From contig JBBQKI010000055.1 of NCBI GenBank assembly GCA_038326725.1, forward strand, positions 1-10,415: a stretch of 10,415 nucleotides of DNA. Direction: 5' to 3'. Below are positions 1-7,690 of this stretch, piece by piece. A program made the position numbers and the translations under genes. This DNA is from JBBQKI01 sp038326725. Lineage in GTDB: Bacteria; Bacteroidota; Bacteroidia; Flavobacteriales; Flavobacteriaceae. The notes below the pieces were generated by a model. It was not told the origin of the DNA. It saw only the letters and a list, made by a program, of their open reading frames with translations, and made no database searches. Each line of letters starts with the position of its first letter. The first letter of the stretch is position 1.

Positions 1-1
1 C

Positions 2-118
2 GGGGCATCTGCCGTAGCGGCGGGAAGCCTGTTTGTATATGCTTCGGAACAAAAGGGGATAATGATCAATTACCCAAAACAAAATCAATTGATCGAGGAA
101 GTTTTTTCAAAATTATGA
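2..118 (+). CDS. HisF-like cyclase/ammonia-supplying subunit of acetamidino-sugar synthesis, 3' end only
   Basis: Only the last 38 codons are present; the frame is open at the left edge and stops with TGA at 116-118. The visible tail begins GASAVAAGSLFVY and continues to an INYP motif. That ending is typical of the HisF2-type paralogues found beside WbpG/PseA in glycan clusters. Histidine-pathway HisF normally has an A-A-S-I-F-H type ending instead. In the known family, HisF2 and the glutaminase HisH2 produce ammonia that the amidotransferase uses on an N-acetylated nucleotide sugar. The stop codon overlaps the start of the amidotransferase gene (ATGA, 115-118), which fits a shared role and translational coupling. 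The catalytic part of the barrel lies outside the window, so activity cannot be judged. A housekeeping HisF is the alternative but is unlikely in this context. Confidence 0.8.
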   Translation, partial: GASAVAAGSLFVYASEQKGIMINYPKQNQLIEEVFSKL

Positions 119-1281
119 TTATAAAAACAAGTAAATATCATACAGATCTGTTCTCCGAAAGGGCGTACCAAATGTGTACAAAAACAGTAATGGATACCAC
201 TGACGAAAATATAAGTTTTGATGAAGATGGCATCTCGAACCATTATTATGAATATCGCGCGGCCGCCGAGAAAAATTTATTGAAAGAGCCTGCACGTTCA
301 AAAGCTTTGGAAAAGATAGTTGCCGAAATAAAGGAAAACGGTAAGGGTAAAAAATACGATTGCCTTATAGGCCTGAGCGGCGGTGTGGATAGTACCTACG
401 TAGCCCAACTAGTTAAGGAACTTGGGCTTAGGCCTTTGGCGGTACATTTTGACAATGGTTGGAATTCTGAACTTGCCGTCCACAACGTGAACAGTATTAT
501 TGAAAAACTGGGCTTCGACCTGCATACTATTGTGGTAAATTGGGAAGAATTCCGCGACCTGCAACTTTCCTATTTAAAGGCTTCGGTTATTGATATTGAA
601 GTGGTTTCAGACCACGCCATACAGGCCACAATGTTCAAACTGGCATCGCAGTTCAACATAAATTACATCATCAGCGGAACCAATATCGTTACGGAATTCA
701 TTTTGCCACAGGCTTGGATCTATCCAAAATTAGACTATACAAACCTAAAATCCATTCACGATAAATTCGGCACCATAAAACTGAAAACTTACCCACGGGT
801 ACCGTTTTACAAATACATTAAATACACCGGTTTCCAAAAATTGACGCCCATATCCCTTTTGGATTATGTGGATTACAATAAAAAAGAGGCCATTGCCACT
901 ATTACGGAAAAGCTCGATTGGCGTGATTACGGCGGGAAACATTGTGAATCGCTTTGGACCAAGTTTTATCAAAACTATATTCTTCCCACAAAATTTGGGG
1001 TGGACAAACGCAAGGCACATTTAAGCACCCTTATCTGTTCCGGCCAAATAAGCAGGAAAGAAGCCCTAAAAACTCTGGAATTTTCAATTTACGACGCTCA
1101 GGAACTTAGCGACGATACCGAATATGTTTTGAAAAAATTAGGTCTTTCCCCTCAAGAGTTTGAAAACATTATGAAAAAACATCCCGTGCCCCACGTATTT
1201 TACGGAACTCACGAAGGAAATAAAAGAAAATATAAAATGCTTTTGGAAAAAACCAGCAGTCTGCGCAAACTCTTTAAATAA
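115..1281 (+). CDS. wbpG: N-acetyl sugar amidotransferase (WbpG/PseA family)
   Basis: This 388-residue protein is predicted to convert a sugar N-acetyl group to an acetamidino group in the cytoplasm, using ATP and ammonia from the HisF-like partner encoded just upstream. The PP-loop ATP-pyrophosphatase signature SGGVDST is at residues 88-94. It is followed by a conserved stretch, LAVHFDNGWNSELA, and later by an I-S-G-T-N motif, as in this family. The N-terminal block, normally a Cys4 zinc ribbon (CxxC, then FDexGxCnhC), is recognisable at residues 21-44 but degenerate: Cys21 is kept, while the other three positions read Thr24, Ser41 and Tyr44. Length is normal for the family. The start at 115 overlaps the upstream stop as ATGA, which supports it over later ATGs; the first 15 or so residues are poorly conserved. 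The exact sugar substrate (for example a diacetamido-uronic acid, or a pseudaminic- or legionaminic-type acid) cannot be told from this gene alone. Confidence 0.88.
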   Translation: MIIKTSKYHTDLFSERAYQMCTKTVMDTTDENISFDEDGISNHYYEYRAAAEKNLLKEPARSKALEKIVAEIKENGKGKKYDCLIGLSGGVDSTYVAQLVKELGLRPLAVHFDNGWNSELAVHNVNSIIEKLGFDLHTIVVNWEEFRDLQLSYLKASVIDIEVVSDHAIQATMFKLASQFNINYIISGTNIVTEFILPQAWIYPKLDYTNLKSIHDKFGTIKLKTYPRVPFYKYIKYTGFQKLTPISLLDYVDYNKKEAIATITEKLDWRDYGGKHCESLWTKFYQNYILPTKFGVDKRKAHLSTLICSGQISRKEALKTLEFSIYDAQELSDDTEYVLKKLGLSPQEFENIMKKHPVPHVFYGTHEGNKRKYKMLLEKTSSLRKLFK

Positions 1282-2426
1282 TGATTCAAAAGGATAAAAA
1301 CATACTTATAATCTCTCCGGAAGATTGGGGCATTTCCAAACTTTCAAAGCACCACTATGCCTTGGCGTTTGCGGAGGCAGGAATTAACGTATATTTTTTG
1401 ACCGTCAATTTTTCTTCATCTCCGAAAAAAGACGAAGCATGCCCAGACCATAAAGACATCAAGCTTGTTTCGTTCCAGATTCCAAAAAACCTGAATCGGT
1501 TAAGGTTTCATTTTAGGTCTTTTTATAATGCGGTCCTAAAAAGTAAAGTAAAGAAATGGTTGAAGGAATATCCAGATTTTGAATTCGTTCTTTCCTTTGA
1601 TTGCAACGGTGTTTTTACTGATCTCTCCAATTTTAAAGGCAAAAAAACTATCTTTTTTCCGGCAGATCAAGTAAATGCAGAATATAGGAAGGAATACAGG
1701 GGTTTTGACCAATTGGTTTCTATATCGCCAGTAATCTTGGAAGCATTTTCGAACGCCAAAAACAAAACCTTGCTGCATCACGGGCTGAGCCCGGATTTTA
1801 TTGAAGGCAACAAGCTTGTGAAATTTAATCCCGAAGAAAAATTGGAGAAAGTGGCTTATGTTGGCAATCTGATGATAGGCCCAATTTTGGACAAAGCCAG
1901 CCTTACCTCCATAATAACGGACAATTTTGGTGTTGAGTTTCATTTTTACGGTGCCTTTCAAAAAGAGGCAAATAATTTGGGTGGTATCTCTTCTAAAGAG
2001 TCTACAGCATTCGTGGATTTTCTGAAAAACTCCAAAAATTGTGTGCTTCACGGGGTGGTTTCTTCAAAAACCCTTTCCGAAGAATTGCGTAATCAAGATG
2101 CATTTTTGATATGTTACGACTATAATTTCGATAAAAATAAATGTTCAAATTCACACAAAATTCTGGAATATTTGGCTATCGGTAAACCAATAATTTCTAC
2201 CCGAATAAGTATGTATGACGACCTGAAATTATTCCCGATGCTTCCCACATTTGATAATTCAGAATTTCCGGCTTTTTTTAAGCTACAGAAAAAAAATTGG
2301 AGCGACATAAACTCAAAGGAAGCTTTTAATGAAAGAAGAAATTTTGCTTTTGCAAACAGCTATAAGATAAAGGTTGAAAAATTGGTAACATTTTTTGAAG
2401 TAACAAAGAATAAACAACTCCCCTAA
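1281..2426 (+). CDS. Glycosyltransferase, GT-B fold (GT1/GT4-like)
   Basis: This 381-residue protein is a probable cytoplasmic or membrane-associated sugar transferase acting on the lipid-linked repeat unit. The N-terminal domain opens with a beta strand (NILIIS) and then W-G-I-S-K-L-S-K-H-H-Y-A, a pattern common in Bacteroidota glycosyltransferases whose acceptor domain begins 'xxKHHxA'. The linker to the second domain carries HHGLSP, at the place where GT-B enzymes usually have a 'xNGvd' turn. The donor-binding domain begins at a Y-V-G-N-L strand and includes the nucleotide-sugar motif HKILEYLAIGKPI, with Glu296 as the likely conserved glutamate. Full E-x7-E spacing is not present, as in other members that keep only the second glutamate. 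The start codon overlaps the previous stop by one base (TAATG, 1279-1283). Donor and linkage are unknown. There is no signal peptide or membrane span. Confidence 0.85.
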   Translation: MIQKDKNILIISPEDWGISKLSKHHYALAFAEAGINVYFLTVNFSSSPKKDEACPDHKDIKLVSFQIPKNLNRLRFHFRSFYNAVLKSKVKKWLKEYPDFEFVLSFDCNGVFTDLSNFKGKKTIFFPADQVNAEYRKEYRGFDQLVSISPVILEAFSNAKNKTLLHHGLSPDFIEGNKLVKFNPEEKLEKVAYVGNLMIGPILDKASLTSIITDNFGVEFHFYGAFQKEANNLGGISSKESTAFVDFLKNSKNCVLHGVVSSKTLSEELRNQDAFLICYDYNFDKNKCSNSHKILEYLAIGKPIISTRISMYDDLKLFPMLPTFDNSEFPAFFKLQKKNWSDINSKEAFNERRNFAFANSYKIKVEKLVTFFEVTKNKQLP

Positions 2427-2427
2427 A

Positions 2428-3336
2428 ATGTTGGTGAAACAAACAAAACAATTAAAAAAAGGATTGCTCTGGAGCATGGGGGTTTACATATTGGATGGCA
2501 AATTCAATTTTGATGTAAATCTGAAGAATGCAATTAAGGTTTTCAACATCAAAAAAATAAGGACAACCAAAGAAAAAGTACACACCAACGCAGACCCGTT
2601 TCTTTTTGTCAAGAACGATTGTCTTTATTTGTTTTATGAATCTCAATCCATCAAAAAAGCTGGAATTATAAAAGCTTATAAAACCTATGACCTTGAAAAT
2701 TTTATTGATTTGGGGATTGTTCTAAAAGAAGATTTTCATCTTTCGTACCCCTTTGTTTTTGAAATAGACGGTTCACCATATATGATACCCGAATCATCCA
2801 ATGCAGAGGATATACGGTTATACAAATTTGAGGATTTCCCATTCGGGCTTAAAAATCCTAAAATTTTGGTTAATGGCCCCTATTGGGATTCTTCCGTAAT
2901 ATATTTTGAAGGATTGTGGTACCTTTTTACTTCCTCAGAAAAAGGGATGGATATATTTTTTACTCCAGATATTTTGCGTCAGCCATTGATGTCCCATCCA
3001 CAAAACCCTGTATGTACGGACGCAAAATATGAAAGATGTGGTGGAGGCGTGGTTGCAATCGATGGTCAGCTTTATAGATTGGCACAGGATTGCTCCGAGG
3101 AATATGGAAAAAGCCTACATATTCTTAAAATAAATGCGCTCGATGAAAAAAATTACAGTGAAGAATTATATCGTGCAAATTATTTGGACGGACATGAGAA
3201 ATGGAACTATAATGGTGGCCACCATTTGAGTTTTGTAAATTTTAAAGGCAAAAACATTATTGCCACGGACGGAAAACAAAAAGATTATATTATAAATAAG
3301 TTGATAGCCTTATATTATATGGCAAAAAAAACATAA
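2428..3336 (+). CDS. Stand-alone GINT1-N-like beta-propeller protein of polysaccharide clusters
   Basis: This 302-residue protein has the repeated short motifs of a five-bladed propeller related to glycosyl hydrolase folds: ADPFL (55-59) with FYE (69-71), YPFVFE (107-112) with MIPES (119-123), WDSS (153-156) with WYLF (164-167), HPQNPV (190-195), R203-C-G-G followed by R217 and Q220-D221, and GGHH (263-266) with a final A-T-D-G. I recognise this pattern as the N-terminal domain of plant glucosamine inositolphosphorylceramide transferase (GINT1). In bacteria the same domain occurs alone or fused to formyltransferase-like domains. Here it stands alone, one base after the preceding glycosyltransferase stop, with no signal peptide or membrane span. 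A catalytic role in sugar modification or a binding role aiding a neighbouring transferase are both possible; neither is shown. A downstream ATG at 2476 (residue 17) would cut into the conserved W-S-M-G-V-Y segment, so the start at 2428 is preferred. Confidence 0.75.
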   Translation: MLVKQTKQLKKGLLWSMGVYILDGKFNFDVNLKNAIKVFNIKKIRTTKEKVHTNADPFLFVKNDCLYLFYESQSIKKAGIIKAYKTYDLENFIDLGIVLKEDFHLSYPFVFEIDGSPYMIPESSNAEDIRLYKFEDFPFGLKNPKILVNGPYWDSSVIYFEGLWYLFTSSEKGMDIFFTPDILRQPLMSHPQNPVCTDAKYERCGGGVVAIDGQLYRLAQDCSEEYGKSLHILKINALDEKNYSEELYRANYLDGHEKWNYNGGHHLSFVNFKGKNIIATDGKQKDYIINKLIALYYMAKKT

Positions 3337-3357
3337 ATTAAAAATACCCCGAACCCA

Positions 3358-4464
3358 ATGAAAAAAATTAATTTTATAAGCAATCAGGATTTAAACGTTA
3401 CTAGTGGCGGTTGGAGTGGTAACAATTTCAATATGCATAGGGAATTAGAGAAACATTTAAAAGTAAACTACGTAGGTCCCATCAATCCTCCCGTAACCCT
3501 ATTGGAAAAATCACATTCCAAACTGTACCGTACTTTAGGACTTCGGGGAAACTTCAACTTCTTCTCGGAAAGCCGATTGCAAAAAATCGATTCCGAAGTC
3601 AAAAATAAACTTGAAAAGGCAGATTATAATTTCTTTTTCGGACAGACCCCTTGGCTTAAATGCAATTATAATACTGTCTATGGCGTATATCTGGATGCAG
3701 ATTTTATAACCTATTTGAAAATTTTCTCGAAAATTGAAACTTTTAGCAAAAAGGATGTTGACCGGATTGCAAAACAGGAAGAAAAATGGCTCCAAAACGC
3801 CACCGATATTTTTGTGGGCAGCCAATGGGCCTGGGATGAAATGGTAAAGGTGTACAGTTTAAACGAATCGCAAAAGCACTTGGTATATACTGGCGGAAAC
3901 GTGGAAATGCCTCACAAGGACAAGTATGACGGCGGTAATAATTTCGTTTTTATTAGCCTTAATTTTGAAAAAAAAGGTGGCCATATTTGTGTTGGGGCTT
4001 TTAAAAAAATAAAGGAGCAGTATCCTTCGGCCACCCTTACGATTATGGGTGAAAAACCACCTGCCGAAGTTTTGGAAGAACCTGGGATAAAATATGTGGG
4101 GCTATTAAAAAAAACAGACGTTGCCGATTTAAAAAAATTCAAGGATATTCTGTCAACAGCGTTCCTGTTGGTACACCCTACGAAAATGGATACAATGGGT
4201 GCTGTGCTGATAGAAGCAGGATATTTTGGTTGCCCAAGCATTGCGCCACGTAGTTTTGGCGTTCCAGAATTGGTAAAACATGATGAAACCGGAATTATTA
4301 TTGAAAACCCATTCACGGCCGAGGATTTTGCAACGGAAATTGAAAAACTTTTAAAGGACGAAAAAAAATATTTACAGATGCGTGCTAATGCTTGGAACTA
4401 TACCCGCACCCAAATGACATGGGAAGCCATTGGCCATAAAATAAACAAACAAATAGCCGGATGA
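3358..4464 (+). CDS. Glycosyltransferase family 4
   Basis: This 368-residue GT-B enzyme is predicted to add one sugar of the repeat unit at the cytoplasmic face. Near the N terminus, a glycine-rich GGWSGNNFNM segment matches the GT4 loop between the first strand and the acceptor-site helix. The C-terminal donor domain has the strand FVFISLNFEKKGG, a G-x-K-P turn, and the nucleotide-sugar motif with Asp278 and Glu286 in D-x7-E spacing, where most GT4 enzymes have E-x7-E. A C-P-S-I-A-P then G-V-P-E-L-V segment follows, as usual. It sits 21 nt after the propeller gene, one of only two gaps in the cluster longer than a few bases. Its last codon overlaps the next start as ATGA. There is no signal peptide or transmembrane segment. 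Donor specificity cannot be read from the sequence. Confidence 0.88.
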   Translation: MKKINFISNQDLNVTSGGWSGNNFNMHRELEKHLKVNYVGPINPPVTLLEKSHSKLYRTLGLRGNFNFFSESRLQKIDSEVKNKLEKADYNFFFGQTPWLKCNYNTVYGVYLDADFITYLKIFSKIETFSKKDVDRIAKQEEKWLQNATDIFVGSQWAWDEMVKVYSLNESQKHLVYTGGNVEMPHKDKYDGGNNFVFISLNFEKKGGHICVGAFKKIKEQYPSATLTIMGEKPPAEVLEEPGIKYVGLLKKTDVADLKKFKDILSTAFLLVHPTKMDTMGAVLIEAGYFGCPSIAPRSFGVPELVKHDETGIIIENPFTAEDFATEIEKLLKDEKKYLQMRANAWNYTRTQMTWEAIGHKINKQIAG

Positions 4465-5555
4465 GGATTTTAATTGTGGACGGAAATGCCTCCTCCACCT
4501 TCGGTGGAGCCGAAAAATCCATGTCGGTTTTTTCCGAATATCTGGAAAAAACTGGCAATGAGGTTTTTTTGGTCTGCGAAAAATTTACAGATTATGCCGT
4601 TCAAAATGAAAGGGTTGAAGTGATCAATTTACAACCACCAAATGTGCAGGGTGTTTTTTCATATCTAAAATCCGTTCAGAAACTGGTCCGTTTCATAAAA
4701 AAGAGCAAAATCGATTTATTGATTACCCACACCATCCATGCGTTCCCAATGATTCGAATTGTAAAGTCTATAACAGGTATTCGGACGATGGTTTACTTTA
4801 AATGGGTGCATAACCAAAATTCTATTGGTAGTTTAAATAAATGGGGTTTGAGGAGCATAAAAAACTATGTGGCCAACAATGAAATGGTGGGGAATTATTG
4901 GGCAAGACACTTAACACCATACACCAAAATAGATTATATAACGGACGGTATTCTCCTAAATCTTTCAGATTCGTCTTTGGTACATGATAAAGAAAACCAA
5001 AACGAAATTCTGTATTTCGGAAGAATTATTGAAAGCAAAGGCCTTCATTTGTTGATAAAAGCATTATCCATGCTTCCGGAAAAATATACTTTAAAAGTTT
5101 TGGGAGTTTTCAATCCAAAATCTGCAAATACTAAGGAAGCGACCTATCACAGTTCAATAGTAAGGTTGGTTGAAGAATTGCAGTTAAAGGAAAGAATATT
5201 TTTTGAAGGCCACGTAAAAAATGTGAATGAGTTTATTAAAAATGCCTCCCTTGTGGTAGTGCCGTCCATTGTGGATGATGCCCAACCGTTTTCAATTTTG
5301 GAATCCTTCGCCTTAAAATGCCCTGCAATAGGAACCAATAGGGGCGGAATTCCCACTATTTTTGAAAATGATACTTTTTGGTACTGTGAACCAAACGAGA
5401 ATGCTATCTTTAAAAAGATCGAAGAAGTTTTAAATACTAATAGCGATGTTTTAAAAAGCAAAACTGAAACTATGTTCAACTCAATTATAAGAAAATACAA
5501 TGTGGAAAACACACAAAAGTTGCTTTTGGATTTTTGTGAAACGGCTGTAAAGTAA
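4461..5555 (+). CDS. Glycosyltransferase family 4
   Basis: This 364-residue GT4-type enzyme starts with the classic strand MRILIVDG and the F-G-G-A-E loop (residues 14-18) of the acceptor domain. The donor domain starts with L-Y-F-G-R188-I-I-E-S-K193-G, carrying the Arg/Lys pair that contacts the nucleotide diphosphate in this family. The signature DDAQPFSILES places Asp273 and Glu281 in D-x7-E spacing, with the conserved P-F before the glutamate, and G-G-I-P follows. Length is normal. The start overlaps the preceding stop as ATGA (4461-4464), which argues for translational coupling and fixes the start. It is one of seven transferases in the window and presumably forms one specific linkage in the repeat unit; which one is not evident. 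Confidence 0.9.
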   Translation: MRILIVDGNASSTFGGAEKSMSVFSEYLEKTGNEVFLVCEKFTDYAVQNERVEVINLQPPNVQGVFSYLKSVQKLVRFIKKSKIDLLITHTIHAFPMIRIVKSITGIRTMVYFKWVHNQNSIGSLNKWGLRSIKNYVANNEMVGNYWARHLTPYTKIDYITDGILLNLSDSSLVHDKENQNEILYFGRIIESKGLHLLIKALSMLPEKYTLKVLGVFNPKSANTKEATYHSSIVRLVEELQLKERIFFEGHVKNVNEFIKNASLVVVPSIVDDAQPFSILESFALKCPAIGTNRGGIPTIFENDTFWYCEPNENAIFKKIEEVLNTNSDVLKSKTETMFNSIIRKYNVENTQKLLLDFCETAVK

Positions 5556-5575
5556 GTAAGGAATTTAGAGAAAAT

Positions 5576-6589
5576 ATGAAAGTTTTATATGTAGGTCAAT
5601 ATTCCCACGGTACTACCAGTAAAATGCGTGCCGACAAAATTTCCGCAATAGTTAGAGCGGAGATTTTTGATGTTATAGATATACACATACCCTTTTATAA
5701 CACCAACAAACTTTGGCGTTCTTTGGGTTTTCGTTATAAAAAAGGCCCTTTGATTGGAAATGTAAACCGGTATGTTCTCTCCAAATTCAAAAAAATAAAG
5801 TATGATTTAATTTGGGTTGATAAAGGCATTTTCCTAAAAGAGAAAGTGATAAAAATGTTTCGGAATCACGCTACAAAAATGGTTCATTTTACACCGGATC
5901 CGGCCTTTACCTATCACAAATCCGCCCTTTTCAACAGTTCCCTACCCTATTATGATTTTTTGATTACCACCAAATCCTATGAACTGGATTTTTACAATAA
6001 ACACGTGAGTCCATCAAAAGTTATTTATACCACCCAGGGTTTCGACAAGGAAATCCATAAAAAATCCGAAAATGATTTCAAGGCAAAAAAAAGTCTTGTA
6101 TTCATTGGCCACCACGAAAAGGAAAGGGAAAGTGTGATACGTAAATTATTGGAAAACAACATTCCCGTTACCCTCGCCGGAATAAAATGGGAAAATTTCG
6201 CCAACGCCCATAAAACCAATTCCAACTTAAATTATTTGGGAAAAGGTGTATATGGGGATGACTATGTAAGGCAGTTGCAGAACGCGCGCATAGGTTGGGG
6301 AGCCATCAGCAAGTGGATCCCCGAGCTTCACACCACCCGAACTTTTGAAATCCCAGCCTGTGGCACCGCGCTGTTAACGGAGCGCAACAAGGAAACTACT
6401 TCTTTTTTTAATGAAGGGGAAGTCATCTTTTATGATAATGAAACAGACCTGATAAAAAAAATTAACATCTTTCTAAATGATGAAGAGGCACTGGAATTGA
6501 TTTCCGCTAAAGGTTATGAAAAAGTACATCAAGCAGGCTACGATTATGAAGCTATCCTGAAAAACGTTCTAAAAACAGTAATGGAATGA
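5576..6589 (+). CDS. CgeB-like glycosyltransferase (Glyco_trans_1_2 type)
   Basis: This 337-residue protein resembles the CgeB/YkvP group of GT-B transferases. The N terminus KVLYVGQYS is followed by a S-K-M-R-A stretch, and a W-V-D-K-G motif ends the first Rossmann strands, as in this group. A conserved H-F-T-P-D-P segment lies between them and the linker. The C-terminal domain opens with L-V-F-I-G-H-H and ends in the characteristic R255-T-F-E258-I-P-A-C-G motif, followed by E-R-N-K-E and E-G-E-V-I-F-Y-D. These last elements are highly typical of the group. It follows a 20-nt gap after the previous gene and overlaps the next start as ATGA. In the family the role is sugar transfer to a glycan or protein acceptor; here repeat-unit assembly or a side-branch addition is the natural reading. 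There is no signal peptide or membrane span. Confidence 0.85.
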   Translation: MKVLYVGQYSHGTTSKMRADKISAIVRAEIFDVIDIHIPFYNTNKLWRSLGFRYKKGPLIGNVNRYVLSKFKKIKYDLIWVDKGIFLKEKVIKMFRNHATKMVHFTPDPAFTYHKSALFNSSLPYYDFLITTKSYELDFYNKHVSPSKVIYTTQGFDKEIHKKSENDFKAKKSLVFIGHHEKERESVIRKLLENNIPVTLAGIKWENFANAHKTNSNLNYLGKGVYGDDYVRQLQNARIGWGAISKWIPELHTTRTFEIPACGTALLTERNKETTSFFNEGEVIFYDNETDLIKKINIFLNDEEALELISAKGYEKVHQAGYDYEAILKNVLKTVME

Positions 6590-7689
6590 AGAAAATAGCA
6601 GTTGTTCATTATCTGTCCTTAGAATTTTACCCGCCCGTCATGAATTTTTTGACCATAAGTTCAAACGAGGAAAACTTGATGTTAAAGGTTTGGACTACCC
6701 ACAACAATAAAAAAAGGGAAATATATAGGAATGCTGCCATCGATAACATTTCAAGGACTCCCGCGCCAAATTTGGGCGAAAATGCAATCTTCCGTGTTTT
6801 TAAATACGCACTTTTCAATATTAAATGTCTGCTTGGGTTACTATTCTTTAAACCGGACAAGATCCTTTATTTTGAAAGTTACTCCGTGTGGCCCGTTTAC
6901 TGGTACTTAAAATTATTCAATAAAAACGCTGAATTGCTGATACATTATCATGAATATTTCAGTTTGGAATGGTATGAAAGCGGAATGCGTTTGGTGAAAA
7001 GATATCACCGTTTGGAACAAGTTTTTTTATATAAAAAAGCCATCTGGATTTCCGAGACCAATGATGACAGGATCCGCTTGTTTTTAGCAGATAATCCTGA
7101 AGTTGATCCTGGCAAAATGCGAGTACTTCCCAATTATCCGCCATTGAGCTGGGGAAATAAGTTTCAGAGTACCAAATCCACAATACCTTTGAAAACAGTT
7201 TATATTGGTTCCTTGACAGTGGACCATTCCTATTTAAAGGAATATTGTACTTGGGTACTTGCGCAAAAGGGAGAGGTTTTGTTTGATATTTACGGCTATA
7301 ATTACAATGCCGAAACCTTGAGATATTTAAAGGCCTTGGACAGTCCCCTCATAAACTTTATTGAAGGCGGGATAGATTACAACAGCATTCCATTAACTTT
7401 GGAAAAATACAATGTTGGTCTTATTTTGTACACCGCCAATGACGATAACTATAAATATAACGCCTCAAATAAACTCTTTGAATATTTGGCCTGTGGGTTA
7501 CAAGTATGGTATTCAGAAAAAATGTTGGGCGTAAAACCGTATAGGTCCGGAATGGTAATTCCCGTGGATTTCGAGAAAATGGATAGCTTTAATCGGCAAA
7601 ATTTTTCAATGAAAGAACCTATTGATGGACTCCCAGCCAATAACGCTGAAGAAGCATTACAACCCTTGTTGAACCAATTGGAAAAGTGA
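6586..7689 (+). CDS. Glycosyltransferase, GT-B fold (GT4-like)
   Basis: This 367-residue protein has a GT-B layout. The N-terminal domain contains K-P-D-K-I-L-Y-F-E-S and then L-L-I-H-Y-H-E-Y-F, a pair of strands often seen in flavobacterial GT4-like enzymes. A segment I-W-I-S-E-T-N marks the end of the first domain, and V-L-P-N-Y-P the interdomain linker. The donor domain begins V-Y-I-G-S-L and contains the motif NKLFEYLACG, with Glu299 as the conserved nucleotide-sugar glutamate. The first glutamate of the classical E-x7-E is not present. Its start overlaps the preceding stop as ATGA (6586-6589), and it ends one base before the start of the polymerase candidate. A hydrophobic stretch near residues 80-95 (K-C-L-L-G-L-L-F-F) is probably a membrane-facing helix of the acceptor domain, not a transmembrane span. 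The linkage formed is unknown. Confidence 0.82.
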   Translation: MKKIAVVHYLSLEFYPPVMNFLTISSNEENLMLKVWTTHNNKKREIYRNAAIDNISRTPAPNLGENAIFRVFKYALFNIKCLLGLLFFKPDKILYFESYSVWPVYWYLKLFNKNAELLIHYHEYFSLEWYESGMRLVKRYHRLEQVFLYKKAIWISETNDDRIRLFLADNPEVDPGKMRVLPNYPPLSWGNKFQSTKSTIPLKTVYIGSLTVDHSYLKEYCTWVLAQKGEVLFDIYGYNYNAETLRYLKALDSPLINFIEGGIDYNSIPLTLEKYNVGLILYTANDDNYKYNASNKLFEYLACGLQVWYSEKMLGVKPYRSGMVIPVDFEKMDSFNRQNFSMKEPIDGLPANNAEEALQPLLNQLEK

Positions 7690-7690
7690 T

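Noticed and set aside
180..194. A 15-nt direct repeat, AAAAACAGTAATGGA, at 180-194 and again near 6571-6585.
   Set aside because: Both copies are in coding sequence (K-T-V-M-D and K-T-V-M-E), A-rich and isolated, with no flanking similarity; best explained by chance.
1536..2051. Antisense open frame of about 170 codons within the glycosyltransferase gene at 1281-2426.
   Set aside because: It lies entirely opposite a well-supported coding sequence, shows no recognisable motif, and has the Phe- and Ile-rich composition expected of the reverse complement of AT-rich coding DNA.
3337..3357. The 21-nt gap between the propeller gene and the next glycosyltransferase, considered as a terminator or promoter.
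   Set aside because: It contains no hairpin and is too short for a Bacteroidota -33/-7 promoter plus leader; it is simply a spacer.
3912..4316. Antisense open frame of about 134 codons opposite the GT4 gene at 3358-4464.
   Set aside because: The sense strand here encodes the conserved donor-binding domain; the antisense product has no recognisable domain and no start context.
4493..4509. Perfect 7-bp inverted repeat (4493-4499 with 4503-4509, 3-nt loop) about 30 bases after the start of the GT4 gene at 4461.
   Set aside because: It encodes the S-T-F-G-G loop of the enzyme and has no following T-tract, so it is not a terminator. A role in translation is possible but unsupported.
5147..5512. 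Antisense open frame of about 121 codons opposite the GT4 gene at 4461-5555.
   Set aside because: It is a complement of the conserved D-x7-E region, with no family resemblance of its own.
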